Positions 1 through 7,721 of a stretch of DNA of 64,000 bases are shown piece by piece; position 1 is the stretch's first letter, and every line of letters starts with the position of its first letter. The notes beneath the pieces are model-generated. The model ran no database searches. It was given only the letters and a program-made list of their open reading frames with translations, and had not been told where the DNA came from. The position numbers and the translations under genes were made by a program. The stretch covers positions 1 through 64,000 of the forward strand of contig JAFUPC010000016.1 of NCBI GenBank assembly GCA_017481495.1, given 5' to 3'. This stretch comes from Clostridia bacterium. GTDB taxonomy: Bacteria; Bacillota; Clostridia; Oscillospirales; CAG-272.

Positions 1-139
1 ATCTGATCCTGGCCGGCAGACCCTCACGGGCGGCGGTCTGATTCAGTGCGCCTTTTGGAGCGATATCGGGGGATATACTCTGCCTTTCGGTGGTTTCCTA
101 CTGAGTTCGTTTTTCTTCTGCTCATTTATGCGGTGTTGC
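1..139. other. Left edge, no supported gene
   Basis: I see no gene I can defend here. On the plus strand a short open stretch ends in TGA near position 41 and could be the last codons of a gene entering from the left, but it is too short to judge. The minus strand continues past the truncated lipoprotein at 140-436 without resembling the rest of that family, so a recombination or deletion breakpoint probably lies near 170-180. Confidence 0.4.
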
Positions 140-436
140 CTAAAGTACCGGAGTCTGCTTTTGTTGTTTTGAATCGATGACCGATTCATAAATGAACAGT
201 TTGTTGTCAACAAGTGTGATATTACGACTGCCCAGTGCGGAACTTTCATAATCCAATTTTTCAACATCATACAGAAAAACAGATTGCGCAGAAGATGCGG
301 AACTGCTGTCTTCTGCGCATAAATCCGTATGTGTCGTTTTTACTGAATCGAGCATTTCCGTTTCGGTAGATGTTATGGTTATATTACATCCGCATAAGAA
401 CAAAGTAATGATTGTAATCAATAGAAAACGAAACAT
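140..436 (-). pseudogene. N-terminal fragment of a propeller/substrate-binding family lipoprotein
   Basis: The 98 residues begin with a lipoprotein signal peptide (hydrophobic stretch, lipobox LFLCGC, Cys at about residue 17). A low-complexity Ser/Thr linker follows, then a segment with the pattern VFLYDVEKLDYES...ITLVDNKLFIYES. This matches the N-terminus of the protein at 56721 (TVLYEECENVYE...ITAIDNSSLIYES). Full family members in this window are about 810 residues, so this copy stops just as the propeller-like domain would begin. The ribosome binding site AGAGG overlaps the stop of the zinc-ribbon remnant 9 bases upstream, as expected for a two-gene operon. Whether the short product is made is unknown; I read it as a remnant. 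Confidence 0.65.
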
Positions 437-445
437 TTTTACCTC

Positions 446-628
446 TTAGGGAAGTTGCGGATTATTGGTCTGATGGTTGCATACTGTACAACGGAACACC
501 ATTTCGCCTTTGATTGATACATACTCGTATGAATGCATTGTATCAACCAGATAAGCCATGATCCGATACGCACCACAGTCATCACATATGAAGACTGTGT
601 CGGCATATGTAATGATTTTACAACAAGT
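446..628 (-). pseudogene. Zinc-ribbon-like remnant without start codon
   Basis: An open frame of 60 codons ends in TAA nine bases before the lipoprotein fragment at 140-436. Its translation contains ICDDCGAYRIM, then HSYEY, then FRCTVCNHQ, a CxxC...CxxC pattern. Spacing and flanking residues resemble the secreted protein at 49706-50104 (RCLDCDEVF...NHEWS...ECGVCAKC). No ATG, GTG or TTG lies in frame before the first CxxC; the first in-frame ATG falls after it, and no ribosome binding site is visible. I infer a decayed copy of the small gene that precedes the intact lipoprotein at 47177, so both halves of that module are broken here. Confidence 0.5.
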
Positions 629-716
629 TTATTCTTAATATAATTATATCATATATTTCCAGAAATGCAATATCTCTGCAGAAATTTACAGGAAAGTTCA
701 CATTTTTGGGGTTTTA

Positions 717-2081
717 TCAGATCTTCACGATGCCGAAGAAGTCGAGAATCGACGAAACGAGAATCAGCACGATGCACACCGGGGCGATATAACGGATCAT
801 CACGGAGAACAGCTTCTTCTGCTTGAACGTACCGCCGTGCGCTTCGGCTTCCTCAATGACCGTTTTCGGCTTGAGAATGTAGCCGACGAGAATGCAGGTC
901 GCAAACGCGACGATGGGCATCAAGACGTTGTTGGAAATGAAATCAAAGAAGTCAAGGAACGTCATGCCGAACACCGTGACCGCGGAGAGGATGCTGTAGC
1001 CGAAGCAGGAGAGAAGCCCTAGTGCAACGGAAATGCCGAACACGAGAATGCACGCGGGGATGCGCTTCATTTTCAGCTTGTCACAGAAAATGGAGACGAT
1101 GGTTTCCATGAGAGAAATGGACGAGGTGAGTGCCGCGAACAGCACCATGACAAAGAACGCCGCGCCGATGAGGTTGCCGCCGGGCATCGTATCAAAGACC
1201 TTGGGCAGGGTGATGAACATCAGGCTGGGCCCCTTGCCGAGTGCCGACTGGTCACCGCCGGAGAACGCGAACACTGCCGGGATGATCATTAAGCCCGCAA
1301 GGAACGCAACACCCGTGTCGAACACTTCGATCTGGTGCGTGGAGTTTTCGATGCTGATGTCTTTTTTCATATACGAACCGAATGTGATCATGATACCCAT
1401 CGCAAGCGACATCGAATAGAACAGCTGTCCCATCGCCGCAACGACAGTCATAAGAGAAAAGTGCGAGAAGTCCGGCTTGATGTAGTAGACAACACCTTCC
1501 CACGCGCCGTCCATTGAAACGATGGTATAGACGGCGATGATGAGAATCAGGACGATCAGCACGGGCATCATGAATTTGGATACGTTTTCAATGCCCTTTT
1601 CGACACCGAGCATGACGACGACCGCCGTGATTCCGATGAACAGGAGAAACCAGAAAACCGGTTCTCCCGCTGTGGCGATATAATCGGTGAAATACGTATC
1701 CTGCGCCATCGCACTGCTCTGTCCCGCCACAAAGCCGGCAAGGTACTTCATGACCCAGCCGCCGATGACGGAATAGTACGGCAGGATGATGGTCGGGATG
1801 ATGGCGGCGAGATACCCGACAAACGAAAACCGACGGTTAAGCTGCCGGAACGCGCCGATGGCCGACTGTCCCGTCTTGCGCCCGATGGCGATTTCCGCCA
1901 CCATCAGCGAAAAGCCGAACGTCACGGCGAGGATGATGTAAACGAGCAGGAACATCCCGCCGCCGTATTTGGCCGCGAGATAGGGAAAACGCCAGATGTT
2001 GCCCAGTCCCACCGCAGACCCCGCGGCGGCAAGGACAAATCCGACTTTTCCGGTAAAGGAACTTCTGTTTTCAGATTTCAC
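717..2081 (-). CDS. Sodium-dependent neurotransmitter-symporter family (NSS/SNF) transporter
   Basis: This 454-residue polytopic membrane protein belongs to the Na+-coupled NSS family, which imports amino acids or related solutes. The TM1 signature GSAVGLGNIWRFPY lies near residues 20-35 and carries the family's unwound sodium- and substrate-binding glycines. About eleven or twelve hydrophobic segments follow, the usual number and length for bacterial members such as LeuT or MhsT. I chose the GTG at 2081 because AAGGAGG (2089-2095) sits 7 bases before it; an in-frame extension to 2144 has no such site. The gene stands alone with its own promoter. The substrate cannot be told from sequence. 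Confidence 0.9.
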   Translation of the reverse strand: MKSENRSSFTGKVGFVLAAAGSAVGLGNIWRFPYLAAKYGGGMFLLVYIILAVTFGFSLMVAEIAIGRKTGQSAIGAFRQLNRRFSFVGYLAAIIPTIILPYYSVIGGWVMKYLAGFVAGQSSAMAQDTYFTDYIATAGEPVFWFLLFIGITAVVVMLGVEKGIENVSKFMMPVLIVLILIIAVYTIVSMDGAWEGVVYYIKPDFSHFSLMTVVAAMGQLFYSMSLAMGIMITFGSYMKKDISIENSTHQIEVFDTGVAFLAGLMIIPAVFAFSGGDQSALGKGPSLMFITLPKVFDTMPGGNLIGAAFFVMVLFAALTSSISLMETIVSIFCDKLKMKRIPACILVFGISVALGLLSCFGYSILSAVTVFGMTFLDFFDFISNNVLMPIVAFATCILVGYILKPKTVIEEAEAHGGTFKQKKLFSVMIRYIAPVCIVLILVSSILDFFGIVKI

Positions 2082-2115
2082 GGGAAATCCTCCTTGTATA
2101 ATCAATATCTCATCT

Positions 2116-2144
2116 ATTATACCATATTCCGGGGAAAAAGACAA
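2116..2144 (-). promoter_or_regulatory. Promoter of the NSS transporter gene
   Basis: On the minus strand TTGTCT (2139-2144) and TATAAT (2116-2121) are separated by exactly 17 bases, upstream of the AAGGAGG site. The -10 is perfect and the -35 matches four of six positions. Confidence 0.6.
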
Positions 2145-2230
2145 TGATTTTTTGAAATTTTTCCAAAAAACGGTTGGGGTGTGCGGCGATGGATATACAG
2201 ATAATTGTTTTGGCGGTCGCGTGATGAAAG

Positions 2231-2313
2231 AAAATCTTGATTTCGTGCGAAAACGCAGGTATAAAAATCTTGATTTCGTGCAGAATTGGCGTTGAAAAAA
2301 TCTTGATTATGTG
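2231..2313 (+). repeat. Three direct repeats with 33-base period over a promoter
   Basis: AAAATCTTGATTTCGTGC occurs at 2231-2248 and 2264-2281, and a third copy, AAAATCTTGATTATGTG, at 2297-2313. Starts are exactly 33 bases apart, about three helical turns. The third copy fills the spacer between the -35 and -10 of the promoter for the downstream ATPase gene. The repeats are open in one plus-strand frame because 33 is divisible by 3, but I see no ribosome binding site, so I read them as DNA-level sites. Confidence 0.75.
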
Positions 2314-2320
2314 TTATAAT
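2292..2320 (+). promoter_or_regulatory. Promoter of the AAA_14/DUF4143 gene
   Basis: TTGAAA (2292-2297) and TATAAT (2315-2320) have a 17-base spacer. The spacer is itself the third copy of the 33-base-period repeat, so a protein bound to the repeats would compete with RNA polymerase. Confidence 0.7.
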
Positions 2321-2366
2321 AGTACCGGTAAAAGTTTCACATGGTATTTTGAGAGGAGATTCGGAT

Positions 2367-3719
2367 ATGAAAAGAAAGATATACGATAAACTGTTGGACT
2401 GGAAACACAGGGAAGGCGGGCGGACGGCACTGCTCATCGACGGTGCCAGACGTGTCGGAAAAAGCTATATTGCGAAAGCGTTTGCGGAAGCGGAATACAA
2501 AAGCTATATTCTGATTGACTTCAACCGGGCGCCGCGGGAAGTGGTCGAGCTGTTTGACTATTATCTGAACGACCTTGATACGCTTTTTATGTATCTGTCC
2601 AATTTTTACGGCACGAAGCTTTTTGCGCGGGAATCGCTGATCATTCTGGACGAAGTACAGCTGTGTCCGCGGGCGCGGTCTGCCGTCAAATATCTTGTGG
2701 CGGACGGACGGTACGATTATCTGGAAACCGGGTCGCTGATGTCCATCAAAAAGAACGTCCGGGATATTCTGATTCCATCCGAGGAAGAACACATCAAAAT
2801 GTATCCTTTGGATTTTGAGGAATTTCTCTGGGCGCTTGACAACGATATGCTGATGCCGTTCATCCGGGATTGTTATGAGAAAAAACAGCCGATGGGACAG
2901 GCAATGCACCGCAAGGCGATGGATTATTTCCGACAGTACATGATTGTGGGCGGAATGCCGCAGGCGGTGGAACGGTATGTGGAGACCCGTGATTTTGACA
3001 GCGTTGACCGTATCAAGCGTGCGATTCTGGAACTGTACCGTGCGGACATCGTCAAGCACGCCGAGGGATACGAAATGAAAGTGGAGCAGATTTTTGACGA
3101 TATTCCCGCGCAGCTGCAGAAGCACGACAAGAAATTCAAGCTGTCCTTGCTGAAAAAGGAAGCGCGCCTGCGGGCATATGAGGATGCGATGTTCTGGCTT
3201 TCCGATGCGATGATTGTGAATGTCTGCTACAATTCCACCGCGCCGAGCGTCGGGCTGAAACTGAACATGGATCGCATGACCTTAAAGTGTTACATGGCGG
3301 ATACGGGGCTTCTGGTCAGTCATGCGTTTGATGAAAACGGTATCGTCAGCGAAGAAATTTACAAGAAGCTTCTGTTTGATAAACTGGAAGTCAACAAAGG
3401 GATGATTGTGGAAAACATCGTGGCGCAGATGCTGGTGGCAAGCGGTCATAAACTGTATTTTTACGCCAATCCCGACCGTGACGATGTGACCGAGCGGATG
3501 GAGATCGATTTCCTGATTGCCAAGAGCAAGATCAGCAACCGGCACAACATTTCACCCATTAAGGTAAAGTCCGGCAAAAACTACACGCTGAACTCCCTTG
3601 AGAAATTCAAAACCAAATTTGACGAGCAGACGTATCTTCCGTATGTGCTTCATCCGGGTGACTATAAAGAAGAAAACGGGATTGTGTATCTGCCGCTGTA
3701 TATGACGCCGCTGTTGTAA
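2367..3719 (+). CDS. AAA_14 / DUF4143-type ATP-binding protein
   Basis: The protein has 450 residues starting at ATG 2367, preceded by AGGAG at 2354-2358. Walker A is GARRVGKS near residue 27 and Walker B is LIILDEVQ near residue 90, followed by the GSL.S sensor-like segment typical of AAA_14 P-loop ATPases. The C-terminal third (MKCYMADTGLL...EVNKGMIVENIVAQ and a terminal EIDFLI...IKVKSG stretch) matches the DUF4143 domain, which resembles a restriction-like nuclease fold. Family members are abundant in anaerobes, often many per genome, with no settled function; toxin-like or mobile-element-linked roles have been proposed. It is monocistronic, and its promoter is covered by three phased repeats that may mediate autoregulation. 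Confidence 0.85.
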   Translation: MKRKIYDKLLDWKHREGGRTALLIDGARRVGKSYIAKAFAEAEYKSYILIDFNRAPREVVELFDYYLNDLDTLFMYLSNFYGTKLFARESLIILDEVQLCPRARSAVKYLVADGRYDYLETGSLMSIKKNVRDILIPSEEEHIKMYPLDFEEFLWALDNDMLMPFIRDCYEKKQPMGQAMHRKAMDYFRQYMIVGGMPQAVERYVETRDFDSVDRIKRAILELYRADIVKHAEGYEMKVEQIFDDIPAQLQKHDKKFKLSLLKKEARLRAYEDAMFWLSDAMIVNVCYNSTAPSVGLKLNMDRMTLKCYMADTGLLVSHAFDENGIVSEEIYKKLLFDKLEVNKGMIVENIVAQMLVASGHKLYFYANPDRDDVTERMEIDFLIAKSKISNRHNISPIKVKSGKNYTLNSLEKFKTKFDEQTYLPYVLHPGDYKEENGIVYLPLYMTPLL

Positions 3720-3789
3720 GATACGGAAATTTCCCGATTTTCCGTAAATATTTTCCGTTTCCGCTTATCCTCCCCCCTCTTTTGCGTAC

Positions 3790-3798
3790 TGTTATAAT
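3790..3798 (+). promoter_or_regulatory. Extended -10 element before the sigma-factor gene
   Basis: TGTTATAAT gives a perfect TATAAT (3793-3798) with the TGn extension. No convincing -35 lies 17 bases upstream. It sits 34 bases before the ATG at 3832. Confidence 0.45.
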
Positions 3799-3831
3799 AA
3801 CCGACCAAAAAACAAAGGAGCCACACCAGCC

Positions 3832-5406
3832 ATGTACACCTGTCAGATGCTTTACGATCTCTTGACAACTGAATATTTACCCGCATTCCTTGCTTTTGCG
3901 CGCACAAGGACGGGGGACTTTCCGTCGGCGGAGGAGCTGGCGCAGGAGATCGCGTTCCGGTGTGTGACGGCGATTTCCGAGGGACGGATCCGGGAAAACC
4001 CTGATGCATATTTCCGCGGGGTCATGTACAACACCTGGAAGTCGCATCTTACGGCGAAAAAGAACCGTCCCGCCTCGCTGGATGCCGGGGATTTCGGGCA
4101 TTTTCTGCCCTCGGACGACGAGTCTCCCGAAGAGATCCTCATCCGGGAGGACGAGCTTGCCCGTGTCCGGGCGGCACTTTCCCGGCTGTCCGGAGAATAC
4201 CGGCGCGTGCTGGTCTCCCATTATTACGAAAACCGGTCGGTGAAAGAAACCGCGGCGGCACTCGGTCTGACCGAAGATATGGTCAAATTCTACCTGCGTG
4301 CCGGCCGCGGAAAGCTGAAGGAGGTCTTTTGTATGAAAGCACCCGTATCCGTTGCCCCCGTTGATTTTTACGTTTACAAAGCCGGGATCGACTTTTCCCG
4401 CGTCAATGTCTGGGAGGTCTTCCGTCGGAAACTGCCGGGACAGATCGCCGTTCTCTGCCACGACAGTGCAAAGACCGTGCAGGAGCTGTCCATGGAAAGC
4501 GGTGTTCCTGCCGTCTATCTGGAAGAAGAACTCGCACTTCTGCTCGATGCCGGAGTCATGGTGGAGCCAGCGCGGGGAAAGTACCGCACGAATTTCCACA
4601 TTCTGAAAAAGGAAGCGGCAGAACAGGTCCGCGTATTTTTTGAGCGAATGTTTGCGGATTACATTCCCGCGTACCGGGCGGCGTATGAAGCGGCACTGCC
4701 GCGCCTGCGGGAAAGCGGCATTTTCCGCCACGATGCAAACGAACAGGAGTACCGCTGGTACTTTTACGGTCACACCGAGTGCGTTGATTTCCGGAATATC
4801 TATCTTTCCGAGCGGGATTATCCGCAGATCCTTTCCTGCGGCTCGAAATCGTTTGTCTTTGCAATGGAAGCGCCGTGTCTGCGGTTTTCCGCTGGACATA
4901 CGCCGACCGCTCTTGACTGTGGTGCGGCGGTCTGGCCGTGCGACGTGACCGCGTTCGGGGACTATCACCGTCAAAACGAATTGCGGTCAAAGGAAAAATC
5001 TCAAGTGCTGTACGACATTGCCATGGGAAATCCGCTTCCCGACGATGAGAATACGTGCCTGCACGTCACCGCCCTTCTGGAAGAGGGCTATGTGGAGAAG
5101 ACCGATGCGGGATTTGTCTCGCGTGTCCCCGTGACGGACGGAAATGCCCGCGCGGTTCTCGCTTCCGTCAACGAAACGCTCGCCGAAGCCGTCGCCGCCC
5201 CGTCCGCCGTTCTCTGGCAGAAAATGAACGATCTTGTGGCAGCGACCATTGTTCCGCAGCTGTCAGAATATGCACGCGGCTTTGCGGTGCAGTGGATCTC
5301 TCTGCTCTCCGGAGCGTATTTCGCACAAGCGCTGTATGAAGACGGATTTCTGAGGATCCCGGAGGAGGGGGATGACAGGCCTTATGCCTGCGAAATTATT
5401 GTATAA
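3832..5406 (+). CDS. ECF-type RNA polymerase sigma factor with long C-terminal extension
   Basis: The protein has 524 residues; AAAGGAG lies 11 bases before the ATG. Residues about 10-75 resemble sigma region 2 (FPSAEELAQEIAFRC...NPDAYFRGVMYNTWKS). Residues about 105-165 resemble region 4 with its helix-turn-helix (SVKETAAALGLTEDMVKFYLRAGRGKL). A typical ECF factor would end there. Here about 360 further residues follow. They include a segment around 205-265 that looks like a winged helix (TVQELSMESGVPAVYLEEELALLLDAGVMV) and Trp/Tyr/Cys-rich and helical parts I do not recognise. I infer that the extension is a built-in sensor or regulatory domain replacing a separate anti-sigma factor. No partner gene adjoins it. 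Confidence 0.7.
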   Translation: MYTCQMLYDLLTTEYLPAFLAFARTRTGDFPSAEELAQEIAFRCVTAISEGRIRENPDAYFRGVMYNTWKSHLTAKKNRPASLDAGDFGHFLPSDDESPEEILIREDELARVRAALSRLSGEYRRVLVSHYYENRSVKETAAALGLTEDMVKFYLRAGRGKLKEVFCMKAPVSVAPVDFYVYKAGIDFSRVNVWEVFRRKLPGQIAVLCHDSAKTVQELSMESGVPAVYLEEELALLLDAGVMVEPARGKYRTNFHILKKEAAEQVRVFFERMFADYIPAYRAAYEAALPRLRESGIFRHDANEQEYRWYFYGHTECVDFRNIYLSERDYPQILSCGSKSFVFAMEAPCLRFSAGHTPTALDCGAAVWPCDVTAFGDYHRQNELRSKEKSQVLYDIAMGNPLPDDENTCLHVTALLEEGYVEKTDAGFVSRVPVTDGNARAVLASVNETLAEAVAAPSAVLWQKMNDLVAATIVPQLSEYARGFAVQWISLLSGAYFAQALYEDGFLRIPEEGDDRPYACEIIV

Positions 5407-5483
5407 TATCGTGGGCGTAATTGCAGTGTAAAAAACGGTATTTTCCGTTCATAAAAAATTTATAAAAATTTTTATGCGGACGG

Positions 5484-5512
5484 TTGCAAAATGGGTGGAA
5501 ATATAGTATAAT
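5484..5512 (+). promoter_or_regulatory. Promoter of the type III antitoxin RNA
   Basis: TTGCAA (5484-5489) and TATAAT (5507-5512) are separated by 17 bases. The predicted start near 5519 opens with a 6-base-pair hairpin (TGACAG, loop GGAA, CTGTCA; 5518-5533) that could cap the RNA. Confidence 0.75.
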
Positions 5513-5540
5513 ATTATTGACAGGGAACTGTCATAATTGC

Positions 5541-5694
5541 GGTATGTCTCCACCATTTAAGTGAGAACCGAAAAAGCGGTGTCTCTCCACCAATTGAAGC
5601 GGGAACTGAAAGAAGCGGTGTCTCTCCACCAATTGAAGCGGGAACTGAAAGAAGCGGTGTCTCTCCACCAACCGAAGTGGGAAAACAAAAAAGC
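5541..5694 (+). repeat. Tandem 39-base repeats of the antitoxin RNA
   Basis: Units are 5541-5577 (37 bases, diverged), 5578-5616, 5617-5655 and 5656-5694. The second and third are identical; the fourth is diverged in its second half. Each opens with GGTGTCTCTCCACC, whose ends are complementary (GGTG/CACC), and ends in GAAGC or AAAGC. Confidence 0.9.
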
Positions 5695-5720
5695 AGGGGA
5701 CGAGAAATCGTCCCCTTTTT
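5695..5720 (+). terminator. Terminator between antitoxin RNA and toxin gene
   Basis: A 9-base-pair stem (AGGGGACGA with TCGTCCCCT) around a GAAA tetraloop is followed by a T run ending at 5720. It lies 10 bases before the toxin ATG, the position such attenuating terminators occupy in type III systems. Confidence 0.9.
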
Positions 5721-5730
5721 CGGAGTTATT

Positions 5731-6222
5731 ATGAAGTTTTATTATATCAAGGATGAATATATTGAATTTCTGAAACGATACGATACAGCAGTCTCGGACA
5801 ATAAACACGAAAATCGTCCATATGTTGGAATTGTTCTTGAAATCAACGGTATCAAATATTATTCCCCATTTACTTCTCCGAAGGAAAAATATAAAACGAT
5901 GAAAAATGGGAAAGATTTCCGGAAGATACATAATGGTGAATACGGGGCAATCAATTTCAATAATATGATTCCTGTACTGGATTCTGTGCTGATTCCGATT
6001 GTTTTTGACAATGTTGAGGACAAAAGATACAGAAGATTACTGAAAGAACAATACCGTTGTATTCTGGCGGAGCAGACAGAAATTCGTAAAACTGCATCTG
6101 AATTGCGGGCATTGATCTTTTCTGAAGACCGTGTTCTGACCGCATATGATCGGAAAATCAAAGCACGCTGCTGCAATCTTCCGCTTCTGGAATCGGTTTA
6201 TCAACAATATGAAAACAGATAA
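5731..6222 (+). CDS. toxN: ToxN/AbiQ-family endoribonuclease toxin (type III toxin-antitoxin)
   Basis: The protein has 163 residues; GGAG lies 5 bases before the ATG. It opens with KFYYIKDEYIEFLKRYD, continues with YVGIVLEINGIKYYSPFTSPK (residues 31-51) and has IPVLDSVLIPIVFD in the middle, the conserved framework of the ToxN/AbiQ family (about 170 residues). The TSPK motif at 48-51 corresponds to the Thr-Ser-x-Lys active-site segment of ToxN, a sequence-specific mRNA endoribonuclease held inactive by its repeat RNA. Such systems can abort phage infection. The gene is clearly AT-richer than its neighbours, which suggests horizontal acquisition. I do not separate the toxIN, cptIN and tenpIN subfamilies. 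Confidence 0.9.
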   Translation: MKFYYIKDEYIEFLKRYDTAVSDNKHENRPYVGIVLEINGIKYYSPFTSPKEKYKTMKNGKDFRKIHNGEYGAINFNNMIPVLDSVLIPIVFDNVEDKRYRRLLKEQYRCILAEQTEIRKTASELRALIFSEDRVLTAYDRKIKARCCNLPLLESVYQQYENR

Positions 6223-6245
6223 AGGGTATCCTCAGATACCCTTTT
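6221..6245. terminator. Bidirectional terminator between toxN and the BlaR1-like gene
   Basis: Perfect 10-base-pair stem AAAGGGTATC / GATACCCTTT with loop CTCA, with A and T runs on the two sides. It overlaps the toxin stop codon and serves two convergent genes. Confidence 0.85.
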
Positions 6246-6275
6246 GTCATGCAGTTTTGTCTCTGCGGTGCCGGA

Positions 6276-7721
6276 TTATGTTTCAGCCACTTCGGTAAGT
6301 CGGTACATCCACCGTACAATAAAGTCCTCTCTGTCCGCCGATTTATGGGAATACAGAAGATAAACCGTGCCGTCTTCTTTGGCAAACAGCGTATAACGCT
6401 GTATCAGATCAAGCGCGGGATCGTCGTAAACGGTTTCCAGAACGTGTTCCGTGCCGGAAAGCAGTGTCCGGACATCCTCGCCGGTTCCGGATATGAGCAC
6501 CGCGCTGTCGGGGAAATGGGTCTCTGCTGTCGTGGGGGCGCATTCCGTCAGTGTACCGAGCCGGACGGCGGTTTCCGCGCCCGTTTCGCTGTCTGTCCGG
6601 ATCTCCCACAGAACGCCGTCGGAATCCACGCTGTAGCCGGGCGCGGCTTCGGCGGTCTGGACAAAGGAGAACATTCCGTTGGCCAGGACAAGTTCGGCGG
6701 CTTTGTAATGCGCGGAGAGGGAAGACACGGGGTCTGTATTTCCGGATGCGGTTTTCTCCACCGGATCCGTCCCGAAGCACATCGCAAACACTGCGCACAG
6801 CACAACCGCCGCCGCGATGATCCACACCGTCGGTTTTCTGTACGACAGAACAGACTTCACGCGGGTCTTCACGTCGTTTTCCCCGAACGTAAGCGGGCAG
6901 GCGGAAATGGCGGCGTGGGTTTTGGCGGATACGGAACAGCGGACAAGGGATGCGGCGTATCTGCGGCGTTCCGCATCGGAAAACCGCTTTGCCGCACGTT
7001 CGTCGCAGGCGGCTTCGATGTCCCGGCACAAAAGGAAATACGCGGCCCACAGAAGCGGCTGGAACCAGTACACGGTGAGCAGAAGAAACGCCGCCGGCTT
7101 GACGATGTGATCCCGCCGTGCAAGGTGCGCATATTCGTGGGCAAGCACGTCGGCGCGGGTCTCCGCTTCCATATTGTATGGCAGATAAATGCGCGGGCGG
7201 ATGATGCCGAGCACGAACGGAGATTGGACGGATTCGCATTCAAACACCCGGCTGTCGTCCGGGGTGCGGGTCGCAAACCGCACGCGGTGGTACAGAAGCA
7301 GGGTACTGATACAAAGATACAGAAGCATAACGGCGATGCCGCAAAGCCACGCATACGAAAGGACGGCAAGCAAAATCTGTATCGGGTTGGCACTGTATTG
7401 CGGGGTTGCCGCAAACCGTTCGGCTAAGATCGGGTTGACCGCCGCGTTGATGGAAGAAACACCGCTCCGGATGGCGGGGGTGGGGTCTGTGACGACGGTC
7501 AGCGGAACCGTTTCGCCCGACGGGAGCAGACTGAAATGCGTTTCCGGCGTGAACGGACACACGAGCCGCAGTCCGACCACCGCCCACAGAAGACAGACAC
7601 ACCATCGCGGAAAACGCCGGAAGCATGGCAGCTTCAGAAGAAGGCGCAGACCCATGATGGCAAGGGCGACCCATCCGGCATTGATGGCGAGATTGAGAAC
7701 GGAAACGAAAACGGCGGTCAT
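6276..7721 (-). CDS. BlaR1/MecR1-like M56 zinc metallopeptidase
   Basis: The protein has 481 residues. Membrane segments lie near residues 5-25, 35-55 and 115-140, and another near 205-225. The gluzincin motif HEYAH (near residue 193), followed by the downstream acidic helix DIEAACDERAAKRF, defines peptidase family M56. In BlaR1/MecR1 this domain, once triggered from outside, inactivates the cognate BlaI-type repressor. After a further membrane span (about 310-330) the last 150 residues look extracytoplasmic and do not resemble a penicillin-binding sensor, so the signal is probably not a beta-lactam. Its ATG overlaps the blaI-like stop (ATGA, 7718-7721), implying translational coupling. Confidence 0.85.
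   Translation of the reverse strand: MTAVFVSVLNLAINAGWVALAIMGLRLLLKLPCFRRFPRWCVCLLWAVVGLRLVCPFTPETHFSLLPSGETVPLTVVTDPTPAIRSGVSSINAAVNPILAERFAATPQYSANPIQILLAVLSYAWLCGIAVMLLYLCISTLLLYHRVRFATRTPDDSRVFECESVQSPFVLGIIRPRIYLPYNMEAETRADVLAHEYAHLARRDHIVKPAAFLLLTVYWFQPLLWAAYFLLCRDIEAACDERAAKRFSDAERRRYAASLVRCSVSAKTHAAISACPLTFGENDVKTRVKSVLSYRKPTVWIIAAAVVLCAVFAMCFGTDPVEKTASGNTDPVSSLSAHYKAAELVLANGMFSFVQTAEAAPGYSVDSDGVLWEIRTDSETGAETAVRLGTLTECAPTTAETHFPDSAVLISGTGEDVRTLLSGTEHVLETVYDDPALDLIQRYTLFAKEDGTVYLLYSHKSADREDFIVRWMYRLTEVAET

Larger units (their letters stand above)
5519..5720 (+). ncRNA. Type III antitoxin RNA (ToxI-like repeat RNA)
   Basis: A short transcript is predicted from the promoter at 5484-5512 to the terminator at 5695-5720. 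It carries one degenerate and three good copies of a 39-base tandem repeat and no open reading frame with a ribosome binding site. In known ToxIN/AbiQ systems the antitoxin is exactly this kind of repeat RNA: the toxin cuts it into single units that fold as pseudoknots and inhibit it, and a leaky terminator between RNA and toxin gene sets the dose. Position, strand, repeat length and terminator all fit. The pseudoknot itself is inferred, not demonstrated. Confidence 0.85.

Noticed and set aside
2224-2295. Small peptide gene reading MKENLDFV repeats
   Set aside because: No ribosome binding site, and it lies upstream of and across the -35 region; the repeats are better explained as DNA sites.
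5541-5694. Possible CRISPR array
   Set aside because: The repeats are contiguous 39-mers without unique spacers and lie between a promoter and a terminator before a ToxN-like toxin, which explains them better.
5557-5931. Minus-strand protein with WWRDTA repeats across the 39-base repeats
   Set aside because: The repeat period is divisible by 3, so frames stay open on both strands. It has no ribosome binding site and runs against the toxin transcript.
6249-7427. 392-residue plus-strand frame opposite the M56 peptidase gene
   Set aside because: It begins in the bidirectional terminator region, lacks a ribosome binding site and reads as low-complexity Arg/Gly/His-rich protein.
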